In this document: positions 1 to 8,434 of the stretch, piece by piece | How positions within the stretch are numbered: position 1 is the first letter of the stretch | How the letters are laid out: each line of letters opens with the position of its first letter | Assembly (NCBI GenBank): GCA_965603015.1 | Contig: CBFDBJ010000023.1 | Span: forward strand, 1 to 42,857 | DNA length: 42,857 bases | Direction of reading: 5' to 3' | Origin: JAUWTJ01 sp965603015 | GTDB lineage: Bacteria; Pseudomonadota; Alphaproteobacteria; M2410 | Notes under the pieces: generated by a model | The model's database searches: none | What the model was told of the DNA's origin: nothing | The model's input: the letters and a program-made list of their open reading frames with translations, nothing else | Program-made: the position numbers and the translations under genes

Positions 1-439
1 TGACCCTGGCCTTGCGCTCCTCGGCGGTCCCCATCTTGTGGATTTTTAGTGGCTCCTCGATGATCTCACCGACCGTGTGGCGAGAGTTGAGGCTTTCGAC
101 CGGGTCCTGGAAGATCATCTGGATATGCTGGCGGGTGGCCTTCAGCCCGCGCGGCTTGAGCCTGGCAATATCGTTGCCCTCGAAATGAATTTCGCCTTCG
201 GTCGGGTCGTAAAGCCGCACGACGCATTTGCCCAGAGTGGACTTTCCGCAGCCTGACTCGCCGACCAGGCCAAGGGTCTCGCCCGGCATGATCGTGAAGG
301 ACACGTCATCCACGGCCTTGTTCTGGGCCTGGGCGCGCAGCAGAATGCCCTCGCGCACGGGGAAGTATTTCTTCAGATTACGAACGTCGACTAAAGTGCC
401 GTTTGAGGTCGCGTCATCACTGTCAGTTGGCATTACCAT
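1..439 (-). CDS. Peptide ABC transporter ATP-binding protein, OppF/DppF type (3' end outside window)
   Basis: This is the second ATPase of a peptide importer; it would hydrolyse ATP at the inner face of the membrane together with the ATPase just upstream. About 146 N-terminal codons are visible and the rest lies beyond the left edge. Walker A (GESGCGKS) is at residues 60-67, followed by the Q-loop in IQMIFQDP. Wording such as LKKYFPVREG and LNSRHTVGEIIEEPL is typical of OppF/DppF subunits. The ATG at 439 starts one base after the upstream gene's TAA; a second in-frame ATG lies two codons on. In E. coli yejF the two ATPase halves are fused, but here they are separate genes. The exact substrate is inferred from neighbours only. 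Confidence 0.9.
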   Translation of the reverse strand, partial: MVMPTDSDDATSNGTLVDVRNLKKYFPVREGILLRAQAQNKAVDDVSFTIMPGETLGLVGESGCGKSTLGKCVVRLYDPTEGEIHFEGNDIARLKPRGLKATRQHIQMIFQDPVESLNSRHTVGEIIEEPLKIHKMGTAEERKARV

Positions 440-440
440 A

Positions 441-1478
441 TTATGTGTTTTCCCCGCCCTGAGCGTCATGAGTGTCGCGCCAGCCTGGAATGTCTCTCCA
501 GCGATGGCAGGCGACGCAGTGTCCTCTGGTGCTGCCGGACGCGATCTCTTCAATTTTCGGAGCCTTGTCGCGGCAGATTTGCTGCGCGTGCGGGCAGCGA
601 TTTTCAAAGCGGCAGCCTTTTGGCATATCGTGCAGGCTCGGGACCATGCCGACAATCGTATCAAGGACCGACTTGCGTTCATCCTCAAGACGCGGGATCG
701 AAGACAACAACCCCTTGGTATAGGGATGTGTCGGCCGGTCGAAGACGTCGAAAACTGTGCCGGTCTCGGCGACCTTGCCGCCGTACATGACCACAACAGA
801 CGAACAGGTCTCGGCGATGACGCCCAGATCGTGAGTAATGAGGATGACCGCCATGCCGAGATCTTTTTGCAGATCGGCAATCAGCCGCAGGATCTGCGCC
901 TGAATGGTCACATCAAGGGCAGTGGTCGGCTCATCGGCAATGAGCAGCGACGGATTACACGCAAGGGCAATGGCGATGACAACGCGCTGGCGCATACCAC
1001 CGGACAGCTGGTGCGGATACTCGCCGACGCGCACTTCCGGCGAGGGAATGCCAACCTTGTCGAGGATCTCGATGGAGCGTTCCAGAGCCTGCTGCTTCGT
1101 CATCCCCGGATTGTGCAGGAGAATACCTTCGCCAAGCTGCTTGCCAATAGTGTGGACCGGGTTGAGCGCCGTCATCGGTTCCTGAAACACCATGCCGATC
1201 CGCCCGCCGCGGACTTTTTCCATTTCCGCAAGCGGCAATTGAACCAGGTCCTTGCCTTCAAAATGGATTTCACCTGATGCAATCTGACCCATGGGCTGAG
1301 GCAGGAGACGCATGATGGAAAGCGCGGTGACGGACTTGCCGCAGCCGGACTCGCCAACGATACCGAGGGTCTCGCCGGCCTGGACGTCAATGGAGATTCC
1401 GTCAACGGCCGTGACATGGCCTTCGTCGGTGTCAAAGCCGGTCACCAGATCTTTTATACTGAGGAGTGTTTGCGTCAC
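441..1478 (-). CDS. Peptide ABC transporter ATP-binding protein, OppD/DppD type
   Basis: This ATPase of an oligopeptide/dipeptide importer has 345 residues, normal for the family. The visible motifs are complete: Walker A GESGCGKS (42-49), signature LSGGMRQR (158-165), Walker B SLLIADEPT (177-185), D-loop ALD, and the switch histidine in ITHD (216). The C-terminal part carries the cysteine-containing oligo_HPY extension (CRFENRCPHAQQIC) found in Opp/Dpp ATPases. It lies between the binding-protein genes and the second ATPase on the same strand with short gaps, so it is part of one operon. It corresponds to the N-terminal half of a YejF-like protein (inference from gene order). Confidence 0.93.
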   Translation of the reverse strand: MTQTLLSIKDLVTGFDTDEGHVTAVDGISIDVQAGETLGIVGESGCGKSVTALSIMRLLPQPMGQIASGEIHFEGKDLVQLPLAEMEKVRGGRIGMVFQEPMTALNPVHTIGKQLGEGILLHNPGMTKQQALERSIEILDKVGIPSPEVRVGEYPHQLSGGMRQRVVIAIALACNPSLLIADEPTTALDVTIQAQILRLIADLQKDLGMAVILITHDLGVIAETCSSVVVMYGGKVAETGTVFDVFDRPTHPYTKGLLSSIPRLEDERKSVLDTIVGMVPSLHDMPKGCRFENRCPHAQQICRDKAPKIEEIASGSTRGHCVACHRWRDIPGWRDTHDAQGGENT

Positions 1479-1487
1479 GTGTAAGCT

Positions 1488-3509
1488 CTAATCCTCTTTG
1501 AACTGATCATAGACGTTGATCTGCGGCTCGAAGGTTTCACCCTTTTTCATCGCCGCTTTTGTTTCAGCTTTCATGTCCTCGTCAATCCAGGACACATAGT
1601 TTTGAATATCGTAGCCCGAGTGCTGCAAGTTGAAGCCTTCCGGGTGGCGCAGCCAACGCCAGTATCCACGGCGATAGAACGGCTGCACCCAGCCGGGAAT
1701 GAAGGAGGCTGTGTCATGATCGATCTGATCGATCTGATGAGCCAGGACCCGCTTTTCCTCGCCGTCTTCACTGGCGCGGTAACGTTCAACCAGTTTATTG
1801 AGCTCGAAATCGGCGACCATTTGCAGGTTGTTGGTCTGGACCTTGATCTTGCGGTCGGGGTTGACCGAACCATCCTCGAGGAAAGCCTTGTCATAGGAAT
1901 TATAAGAGGCAAGAAAATCAAAATAGCGCGGGAATTCCTCGTAGGACACATTGAAGGCGGTCAGGCTGATGTCGTGTTTCTTTTCCTGGACCTTTTTCCA
2001 TGCGGCAGTGCCATCGAGAACTTCCAGACGGAATTCGACCCCGGCTTTCATGGCTTCCTCGCGCAGGATTGTCAGGACATCCTTGAGCGACTCATATCCC
2101 GTCGTCAGCGTAAAACTCAATCTCTGGCCTTCTGCGTTCATCAGGATGCCGTCATCGCCCCGCGTGTCAAATCCGGCTTTGGCAAAGGCTGCCAGCGCCA
2201 TGTCACTATCATAGGGGCGGGCGCGCAAGGATGGATGAGTGAAGATGCCGTAGCCGTCATTTCGCGTCTTCATGCGAACGCCGTCACCACGGAAAAACTT
2301 CTCGATCACCATGTCGAAATTCACCGCGTGATTGATCCCGACGCGAATGTCACGGCTGTCCAGCAGGGGACGGGATTCATTGACCCACAGGCCATAGGTC
2401 GGACGCGGTCTCACATTGTAGAAGGTCGCCTTCTCAATGTAACCGGCTGCAACATCTGCATCGGTGTTTGGCAGTTTGTCGTACCAGTATTCCGCCAGAT
2501 TGAGACCAAAGTCGTCAATGTCGCCGCGCTTGAAAGCCTCAAAGCTCTTGGCGGTGTCGCGGATAACGGTAAAGCGCAGCTTGTCGAAATTGAAGCGGTT
2601 GCGCCAAAATTTCATGTCTTTGGCCCACCAGTTCGGATCACGGGTAATCGTGATGGCCCGGCCCTTCTTGATGTCCTTGTCATGCACGACGTAGGGACCG
2701 GTCGTGGGCACAAACCGCCATTGATAGCGCTCGACATAATCATCGCCGAGCTCCCTGAAGAACTTGCGCGGCATGGGCACCCAGGTGAGAGCGCGGGACT
2801 TCATGTCCGGCTTGGCTTCCGGCAAGGTGACCGAGAACGTGTAGTCATCATAGCGGGTGACGTTGGTGAATTCAGTCGAATAGAAGTGATTGGACCAGGG
2901 CGCCAGAATATAATCTGACTGAAAGAAGAAAAATGAAAACATCACATCTTCTGTGGTCACCGGCTCGCCGTCAGAAAAACGTGCTTTTGGATTGATGCGC
3001 ACATAGACCGTTTTGCGTTCCTTCGATTCGGCCCACTCGGAAGCCACACCCGGGTAGAACCGATAGGCATTGCCGCCAGGCTGATGATGCGGATGGGCAA
3101 ATTGCATACGCACGTCGTCGAGAATGAAATTGCGGAACCCACCGTTGGCATCCGGCCCGACAAGGCGCAGCGTGCGCGGAAAATCCTGCAACCGCGTGTT
3201 ATAGGTGCCGCCTTTTTTGGCCTGCGGTGAGCCGATGTCCGGCAAGTCCGAGCCGTCTTCCCAGGTCAGATCATCGGGCAGATCTGCCGGTGTTGCGAAG
3301 GTGAAGAAGTCAGGATTGGCGGCGTAATAGTCGAGCACTTCCTGGGTATTGTCAGGGGTTCCGGCAACCGATGCGTCAGTGCTTTCAGTCGTTGCACCTG
3401 TTTGAGCTCCGGCAGGTTTGTCCTCGGCCTTTTCACCGCATGCGACAAGTGCCAGTGCGAGAAGGCTGACGGCGGCGAGGCTCATGCCCCTGATGATTCC
3501 TGTTCTCAT
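1488..3509 (-). CDS. Extracellular solute-binding lipoprotein, family 5 (YejA-like), copy 2
   Basis: A periplasmic substrate-binding protein for the adjacent ABC importer, probably binding peptides. The 673-residue product begins with a lipoprotein signal peptide ending LALALVAC|GEK, so Cys24 would be lipidated. The body matches SBP_bac_5/YejA proteins, with segments such as DFPRTLRLVGPDANG, RFSDGEPVTTEDVMF and DPNWWAKD. The start ATG is preceded by a clear GGAGG at suitable spacing. It lies 15 bp after a close paralogue of nearly equal length; the two share long blocks (AEYWYDKLPNTDADV against AEYWYDKLPDTDADV), showing tandem duplication. The signal-peptide and linker regions have diverged most. 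Which ligand each copy binds cannot be read from the sequence. Confidence 0.93.
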   Translation of the reverse strand: MRTGIIRGMSLAAVSLLALALVACGEKAEDKPAGAQTGATTESTDASVAGTPDNTQEVLDYYAANPDFFTFATPADLPDDLTWEDGSDLPDIGSPQAKKGGTYNTRLQDFPRTLRLVGPDANGGFRNFILDDVRMQFAHPHHQPGGNAYRFYPGVASEWAESKERKTVYVRINPKARFSDGEPVTTEDVMFSFFFFQSDYILAPWSNHFYSTEFTNVTRYDDYTFSVTLPEAKPDMKSRALTWVPMPRKFFRELGDDYVERYQWRFVPTTGPYVVHDKDIKKGRAITITRDPNWWAKDMKFWRNRFNFDKLRFTVIRDTAKSFEAFKRGDIDDFGLNLAEYWYDKLPNTDADVAAGYIEKATFYNVRPRPTYGLWVNESRPLLDSRDIRVGINHAVNFDMVIEKFFRGDGVRMKTRNDGYGIFTHPSLRARPYDSDMALAAFAKAGFDTRGDDGILMNAEGQRLSFTLTTGYESLKDVLTILREEAMKAGVEFRLEVLDGTAAWKKVQEKKHDISLTAFNVSYEEFPRYFDFLASYNSYDKAFLEDGSVNPDRKIKVQTNNLQMVADFELNKLVERYRASEDGEEKRVLAHQIDQIDHDTASFIPGWVQPFYRRGYWRWLRHPEGFNLQHSGYDIQNYVSWIDEDMKAETKAAMKKGETFEPQINVYDQFKED

Positions 3510-3524
3510 GGTATCCTCCGGATC

Positions 3525-5573
3525 CTAGTTCTGTTCAAACTGGTCATAGGTATTGATTTGTGGCGGGAAGGTTTTGCCTGATTTCTTCGCAGCCAGTGTC
3601 TCGGTCTTCATGTCCTTGTCGATCCATCCGACAAAGAACTGGATGTCAGAGCGGGTGTGCATTTCATTGAAGGTCTCTTCAGGGAAGCGCAACCAGCGCT
3701 GGTGGCCGATGCGGTAGAACGGAAGCACAAAGCCCGGCACGAAAGAAGCATCTTCATAGAGTGCGGCTTCCAGCTTGAAAGCCAGATCGCGCATCTCGTC
3801 GAGATCCTCAGACGTGCGATATCGATTGATCATCTGATCAATGTCGTAACTGGCAAGAACCTGAAGATTGTTGGTCTGGGTCTTGATCTTGCGATCCGGA
3901 TTGACCGAGCCATCGGCAAGGAAGGGAATATCGTAAGCATTGTCTGAGTGATAGGTCTCCCAATAGCGCGGATACATCTCGTAGCCGACCGCAAAGGCCG
4001 AGAACTGGAGGTCGTGTTTCTTTTCCTGGACCTTTTTCCACGACGCAGTGCCATCGAGAATTTCCAACCTTATCTCAAGACCCGCCTTGAGCGCTTCTTC
4101 CCTGAGGATGGTCAGAATGTCTTTTAGTCTTTCGTAGCCGGTCGTCAGCGTGAAAGAGAGCCGGTCGCCGTTCTCATTGCGCAGAACGCCGTCATCGCCG
4201 ACGATGGTGAAGCCCGCCTTGGCGAAATGCTCGCGGGCCTTTGCAGGATCAAACGGCCGCGCGGTCAGGGTCGGGTGGGTCATGGAGCCAAAGCCGTCAG
4301 CCGAAGTGCGCATGCGCACCGCGTCACCGCGATAGAATCGGTCAGCCACCATCTGCCAGTTCGACGCATAATTGATGCCGACGCGAACGTCGCGATTATC
4401 AAGATATGGCTTGGTCTCGTTGATCCACAGACCATAGGTCGGGCGCGGATGAACGTTGATGAACTTGGACTTGTGGATATAACCGGCCTGAACATCGGCA
4501 TCTGTATCGGGCAGCTTGTCGTACCAGTATTCTGCAAGTTGCAGGGAGAAACGTTCCAGCTCACCCGCCTTGAAGGCCTCAAAAGCCTTGGGTGTGTCAC
4601 GAATGACCGAAAAGCGCAGCTTGTCGAAATTGAACCGGTTCTTCTGGAACTTGTTGTCGGCGGCCCACCAGTCCGGGATGTGGCGAATGGTCAGTGAACG
4701 GCCTTTTTTCAGATCTTCGGGGCAAACCACGTAGGGGCCGGACGAGGGAACAAATTGCCACTGATAGCGCGCCGGGTAATCCTCCCCCAACTCCGCGAAG
4801 AAATGCTTCGGATAAGGCTCCCAGTTAAGCGCCTTGTAAGCCATGTCGGGACGGGCATCAGGCAGGGAAACCGAGAATGTCAGATCATCGTACTTGGTGA
4901 CGCCGCTCAAAATATTCGTGTAGAAGTCATTGTACCAGGGCGCAATAATGTCTTTGGATTGCATCATGTAAAACGTAAACAGGACATCATCGGTGGTGAT
5001 GGGCACGCCATCGGAGAACCGGGCGGCTGGATTAATCCGAATGTAGACTTCCTTGTTTTCCCTGGAGACGGCCCACTCTTGTGCAATACCGGGGTAGAGA
5101 TCAAATTCTTCGGTTCCGGGATGCGGCCGCGCAAAATACATGCGGACATAGTCGAGAATAAACGGTCTGAACGAGCCGTTGGCATCCGGGCCAACAACCC
5201 GCAGGGTGCGCGGAAAATCCTGGATGCGTTCGTTGTAAGTCCCGCCCTTGATCGCCTGGTCAGAGCCGATCTCCGGCAGATCCATGCCATTTTCCCAAAC
5301 CAGGTTTTTTGGCAGATCGTCGACCGAGGCGAATTTGAAGAACTCCGGATGGGCGGCAATATACTCATCGACTTTGGCCGTGTTATCAACAGCAGGAAAC
5401 TCTGCCCGGTCCGGAACCGTGGCCTGCTGACAAATGTTTGACGCCCTGCCCGTTTCCCACGCTGCCTTGGTCCCCTGTTCGACCGACGTGCTCTCTTGCT
5501 CGCCGCAGGCAACAAGGGCGACAGCGAATGCACCGATGCCACACAGTTTCAGGATATTGTTCGTCATGATCAT
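3525..5573 (-). CDS. Extracellular solute-binding lipoprotein, family 5 (YejA-like), copy 1
   Basis: This is the first of two tandem binding proteins feeding the YejBE-like permease. It has 682 residues with a lipoprotein signal ending AVALVAC|GEQ. The chosen start is the first ATG (AGGAAG lies upstream); another in-frame ATG follows two codons later and is almost equally possible. The mature part shows family 5 features: DFPRTLRVVGPDANG, RFSDGVPITTDDVLF and PDWWAADN. Compared with its downstream twin it has an insertion after the lipobox (VEQGTKAAWETGRASNICQQ) carrying an extra cysteine. It begins 13 bp after the permease stop codon, consistent with one mRNA. Confidence 0.93.
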   Translation of the reverse strand: MIMTNNILKLCGIGAFAVALVACGEQESTSVEQGTKAAWETGRASNICQQATVPDRAEFPAVDNTAKVDEYIAAHPEFFKFASVDDLPKNLVWENGMDLPEIGSDQAIKGGTYNERIQDFPRTLRVVGPDANGSFRPFILDYVRMYFARPHPGTEEFDLYPGIAQEWAVSRENKEVYIRINPAARFSDGVPITTDDVLFTFYMMQSKDIIAPWYNDFYTNILSGVTKYDDLTFSVSLPDARPDMAYKALNWEPYPKHFFAELGEDYPARYQWQFVPSSGPYVVCPEDLKKGRSLTIRHIPDWWAADNKFQKNRFNFDKLRFSVIRDTPKAFEAFKAGELERFSLQLAEYWYDKLPDTDADVQAGYIHKSKFINVHPRPTYGLWINETKPYLDNRDVRVGINYASNWQMVADRFYRGDAVRMRTSADGFGSMTHPTLTARPFDPAKAREHFAKAGFTIVGDDGVLRNENGDRLSFTLTTGYERLKDILTILREEALKAGLEIRLEILDGTASWKKVQEKKHDLQFSAFAVGYEMYPRYWETYHSDNAYDIPFLADGSVNPDRKIKTQTNNLQVLASYDIDQMINRYRTSEDLDEMRDLAFKLEAALYEDASFVPGFVLPFYRIGHQRWLRFPEETFNEMHTRSDIQFFVGWIDKDMKTETLAAKKSGKTFPPQINTYDQFEQN

Positions 5574-5586
5574 TGCGGCTCACTTC

Positions 5587-6663
5587 CTATTGGTAGATCG
5601 TGAATTTCTTGGGATCGAAACTCTCGCGCACGGCTTCTCCGATAAACGTCACCAGGGTCAGGATAATCACCAGGGTGCCAAAGGCCGATGTGACGATCCA
5701 CGGTGCGGTTCGAAGGGTTGCGGTGCCCTGTTTCAGGAGTTCCCCAAGGCTCGGCGTCGGGGCCGGCAGGCCGAACCCGAGAAAATCAAGGGCTGTAATT
5801 GATGTGATGGCCGCGACAACCGTGAACGGCGCGAAGGTCACCAGCGTCGACAGGGTGTTGGGCAGAATATGTTTGAAAATGATACGCGCATGTGAAGCGC
5901 CAATGAGTTTGGCAGCGGCAGTATAGTCGCGCTCCTTTTCCTTATAGGTCGCGGTGCGCATATAATAGGTCATTGAGGTCCAGGAAAACAGCACAAGGAC
6001 CCCGAGCAAAATCATGATCCGCGACGAAGTCGAAAACGTTGACGGGATCACCGAGAAAATGATGATGACCATATAAAGGAACGGAATATTCGACCAGATC
6101 TCGATCAGCCGCTGGAAGACGAGATCGAACACACCGCCGAAATACCCCATGGCACAGCCAATGGAGACGCCGATGGCGTAAACCGCCGCTGTAAAAGCCA
6201 GCGCAAAGATCAGAGCGATGCGGGTGCCGAAGATCAACCGGGCAAAAATATCGCGGCCCGTCGTATCGGTTCCCAGCAAGTGACGCTTGGCAAGGCTCGG
6301 GGCGTCAGGCTTGTAGACCCCGTCCACCGCATCGTTCTCAAAGGCATTGTAGGGAACAAACGGCATGATGACGAAATTGCCGTCATCGGCCTCGCGAAAC
6401 TTGACCTGCAGGTCGCGGTATTTTGCCTCAAAGGCATAGTCCTCGCCGAAGGTCTTGCCGGAATAATAGTTACCCATGACCGGGAAATAGGTCTCGCCAT
6501 CATATTTCACCATCAGCGCGTCGGAACCGATGAAGAACCGGGTGATTGTCGAAATGATCAGGAAGGCAATCAGGATCAGGAACGAGTAATAGCCACGATG
6601 GATCGCGCGGAAGCGATTGAGCTTCTTTTGCGTCAGGGGATTGAGTTCAAACAGTCGTGCCAT
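5587..6663 (-). CDS. yejE: Peptide ABC transporter permease, YejE/DppC type
   Basis: An inner-membrane permease subunit of the peptide importer, about 358 residues. The N-terminus has the usual cytoplasmic leader (LNPLTQKKLNRFRAIHRGYYSF) and a first membrane helix near residues 25-45. A large periplasmic loop follows, then the MetI-like core with the coupling-loop motif around EKERDYTAAAKLIGASHARIIFKHILPN. The loop containing SLAKRHLLGTDTTGRDIFAR is typical of DppC/YejE. The reading frame extends upstream to a TTG that overlaps the preceding stop, but the ATG used here has a good GAGGGG site seven bases upstream and is preferred. The gene name rests on order and family resemblance. Confidence 0.9.
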   Translation of the reverse strand: MARLFELNPLTQKKLNRFRAIHRGYYSFLILIAFLIISTITRFFIGSDALMVKYDGETYFPVMGNYYSGKTFGEDYAFEAKYRDLQVKFREADDGNFVIMPFVPYNAFENDAVDGVYKPDAPSLAKRHLLGTDTTGRDIFARLIFGTRIALIFALAFTAAVYAIGVSIGCAMGYFGGVFDLVFQRLIEIWSNIPFLYMVIIIFSVIPSTFSTSSRIMILLGVLVLFSWTSMTYYMRTATYKEKERDYTAAAKLIGASHARIIFKHILPNTLSTLVTFAPFTVVAAITSITALDFLGFGLPAPTPSLGELLKQGTATLRTAPWIVTSAFGTLVIILTLVTFIGEAVRESFDPKKFTIYQ

Positions 6664-6674
6664 TCTGCGCCCCC

Positions 6675-7700
6675 TCAACTGAACCGGATGCGTGGATCAA
6701 CCAGCGCAACAAGGAAGTCGGAAATTATATTGCCCAGGAGCAGCAACAGGCTGGCGAGGAACACCACGCCCATGACAATGGGGTAGTCACGGTCAAGGAT
6801 GGCCGTCAGCCCAAGAAGACCAAACCCGTCGATATCAAAAATATATTCAATGAGGAACGAGCCGGAGACCAACAGGGTGATGTTCTGGCCGAAGGTCGTG
6901 GCAATCGGGATCATGGAATTGCGCAAGGCATGCCCGGTGACGGCCTTCTTGAACGAGACGCCCTTGGCGACCGCCGTGCGGATATAGTCGGCGGCGAGAT
7001 TGTCCATCAGATGGTTCTTCATCAGCAGGGTCGTCACCGCAAAACTGCCAACAAGATAACAAATCAGAGGCAGAACAGAGTGATGCAGGACGTCCTGGAT
7101 CTGCCCAAGCCCGCTTTTATCCTCGTAGTCGAAGCTGACAAACCCGCCCATCGGGAACCATTCGAGGCGCACGGCGAAGAACAGCAAAAGGAGAGAGCCC
7201 AGCGCGTAGCCGGGAATGGCATAGCCGATGAAAATGAAAATCGACGTGACATTATCGATCAGCGTTCGATGCCTCAGCGCTTTTAAAATGCCAAGGGGTA
7301 TCGAGATCCCGTAGGTTATGATCAGCGTCAGGATTCCGTAGTAGAGTGACACCGGGAAGCGGGATTTTATCACATCCCAGACCGGCTCATTATAGCGATA
7401 GGATCGTCCCAGATCGCCGCGCACCACCTTGCCGACCCAGTCGACATAGCTTTGCCAAACCGGTTTATCAAAGCCATAATATTCTTTCAGTTGCTGCAAC
7501 TGATCTTCGGACAGTGCCATGTCCTGACCGGCCGCGCCGCCACCGCCGGTCCCCGAGCCCGCATCAAACTGCTGTGCTTCCATGATGGCGCGCTCGAGCG
7601 GCCCGCCGGGCACAAGACGTGTGATCGCGAAGACGATGATGGTGACGCCGATGAGCGTCGGCGGAATGAGAGCGAGGCGGCGGATAAAATAATCGCGCAT
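6675..7700 (-). CDS. yejB: Peptide ABC transporter permease, YejB/DppB type
   Basis: An inner-membrane permease of 341 residues and the first gene of the importer operon. The start MRDYFIRRLALIPPTLIGVTIIVFAITRL is the standard first helix of DppB/YejB proteins; it is followed by a long periplasmic segment including a Gly-rich stretch (GSGTGGGGAAG). Several helices and the coupling motif region AADYIRTAVAKGVSFKKAVTGHALRNS come next. The C-terminus DFLVALVDPRIRFS is a classic family ending. The operon order permease, permease, binding protein(s), ATPase(s) resembles yejABEF with a shifted and duplicated yejA. Its promoter should lie in the roughly 500 bp upstream; no convincing one was picked out. 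Confidence 0.93.
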   Translation of the reverse strand: MRDYFIRRLALIPPTLIGVTIIVFAITRLVPGGPLERAIMEAQQFDAGSGTGGGGAAGQDMALSEDQLQQLKEYYGFDKPVWQSYVDWVGKVVRGDLGRSYRYNEPVWDVIKSRFPVSLYYGILTLIITYGISIPLGILKALRHRTLIDNVTSIFIFIGYAIPGYALGSLLLLFFAVRLEWFPMGGFVSFDYEDKSGLGQIQDVLHHSVLPLICYLVGSFAVTTLLMKNHLMDNLAADYIRTAVAKGVSFKKAVTGHALRNSMIPIATTFGQNITLLVSGSFLIEYIFDIDGFGLLGLTAILDRDYPIVMGVVFLASLLLLLGNIISDFLVALVDPRIRFS

Positions 7701-8079
7701 AGAACCTGTGTCGTCCCCTTTGGCACCTGATCGGTGTCGAGCCTTGCCGGCAATCTCTCACGCGGCGCGGCCTGTCAAAACCCGTAACCTCTTGCACCGC
7801 AGCCACTAAAAAACGCGCCCAAAACCCTGCGGTACAACAGTCCCCGTCAGAGTTCCTTAAAGCGCGCCTTTGTTGCTCCCCAAAGCACCGAGCGGCGAGG
7901 CAATTTATCGCCGGGACCATCGCACAAGCGCCGCAAAATGGCAATGACACGGTTAACTTGCGGCATGCCGCAGTGCAATTTGGAATTTCTGGCCGAAAGC
8001 GCCCGGAAAGGCCTCAGGATGTTTCTCGGACAAGCCGGAAATATCTCATCCATTTCGTCACTCAGGCGGCAATCTTCAG
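7701..8079. other. Non-coding leader region upstream of the peptide importer operon
   Basis: No gene is supported here. Short open frames exist on both strands but have no convincing ribosome site or recognisable product. The stretch contains a perfect 14-bp palindrome, TGCGGCATGCCGCA, at 7959-7972, which could be an operator. Since the importer operon must start transcription somewhere here, a promoter and a long 5' leader are expected, but none can be placed with confidence. Confidence 0.4.
7959..7972. promoter_or_regulatory. Perfect 14-bp palindrome, possible operator
   Basis: TGCGGCATGCCGCA reads the same on both strands. It lies about 260 bp before the yejB-like start, in DNA that holds no gene. 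It could be a regulator site for the importer operon, but no known operator is recognised. Confidence 0.25.
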
Positions 8080-8080
8080 G

Positions 8081-8121
8081 CCAAAAAACCAGACCCCCGC
8101 CGAAGGATCTCGGCAGGGGCC
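8081..8121 (-). terminator. Rho-independent terminator after the 24-codon gene
   Basis: Read on the minus strand, a stem of about 15 pairs with two mismatches (CCAGGCCCCTGCCGA pairing with TCGGCGGGGGTCTGG) is followed at once by six T. The T-run is only on the minus-strand side, so the terminator serves the small gene starting at 8280. Confidence 0.8.
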
Positions 8122-8205
8122 TGGTTTGTTAGCGCTGTGTGTGCTGTAGCAAGGCAGGTACAGGCAAGCCAAATGGCCCGCCCGGAAAGGGTCTATTGTG
8201 GAGGC

Positions 8206-8280
8206 TTAACCCGCAAAGGCTGTGGTGATGACCATGATCATGGAAAACGTGCAGGCTGTGAAAGTCATGAGTTTAAACAT
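8206..8280 (-). CDS. Very small hydrophobic peptide (24 residues), unknown function
   Basis: The frame runs ATG to TAA and encodes a 24-residue peptide beginning MFKLMTFTACTFSMI and ending TTAFAG. A near-perfect ribosome site, AAGGAG, lies seven bases before the ATG. The transcript ends at a strong terminator about 85 bases after the stop codon. The peptide looks like a signal sequence or single membrane span with a basic residue near the start and an AFA|G signal-peptidase-like end. It stands alone, between the amidohydrolase gene and the importer operon. It could be a membrane micropeptide, a leader peptide, or part of a small RNA with dual function. No family is recognised. Confidence 0.55.
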   Translation of the reverse strand: MFKLMTFTACTFSMIMVITTAFAG

Positions 8281-8434
8281 CGGCTCGCTCCTTATGTTAC
8301 CCTCCAAGCCCCAAAATTCAGGGTTTTTCCATGTGAGGGCACCTTTTGTCTGCCTTAAGATTTAGGCAACAAATGTAAACAAACCGTAAAATTTGACATA
8401 ATTCTGTTTCAAATACCCAGACAGCCCCCGCAAC

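Noticed and set aside
228..1277. 349-codon open frame on the plus strand
   Set aside because: It is antisense to two ABC ATPases with complete motifs; the translation has no family features.
7847..8132. Overlapping frames of 64 and 68 codons on opposite strands
   Set aside because: Neither has a convincing ribosome site, signal or family; the plus-strand one runs through the terminator.
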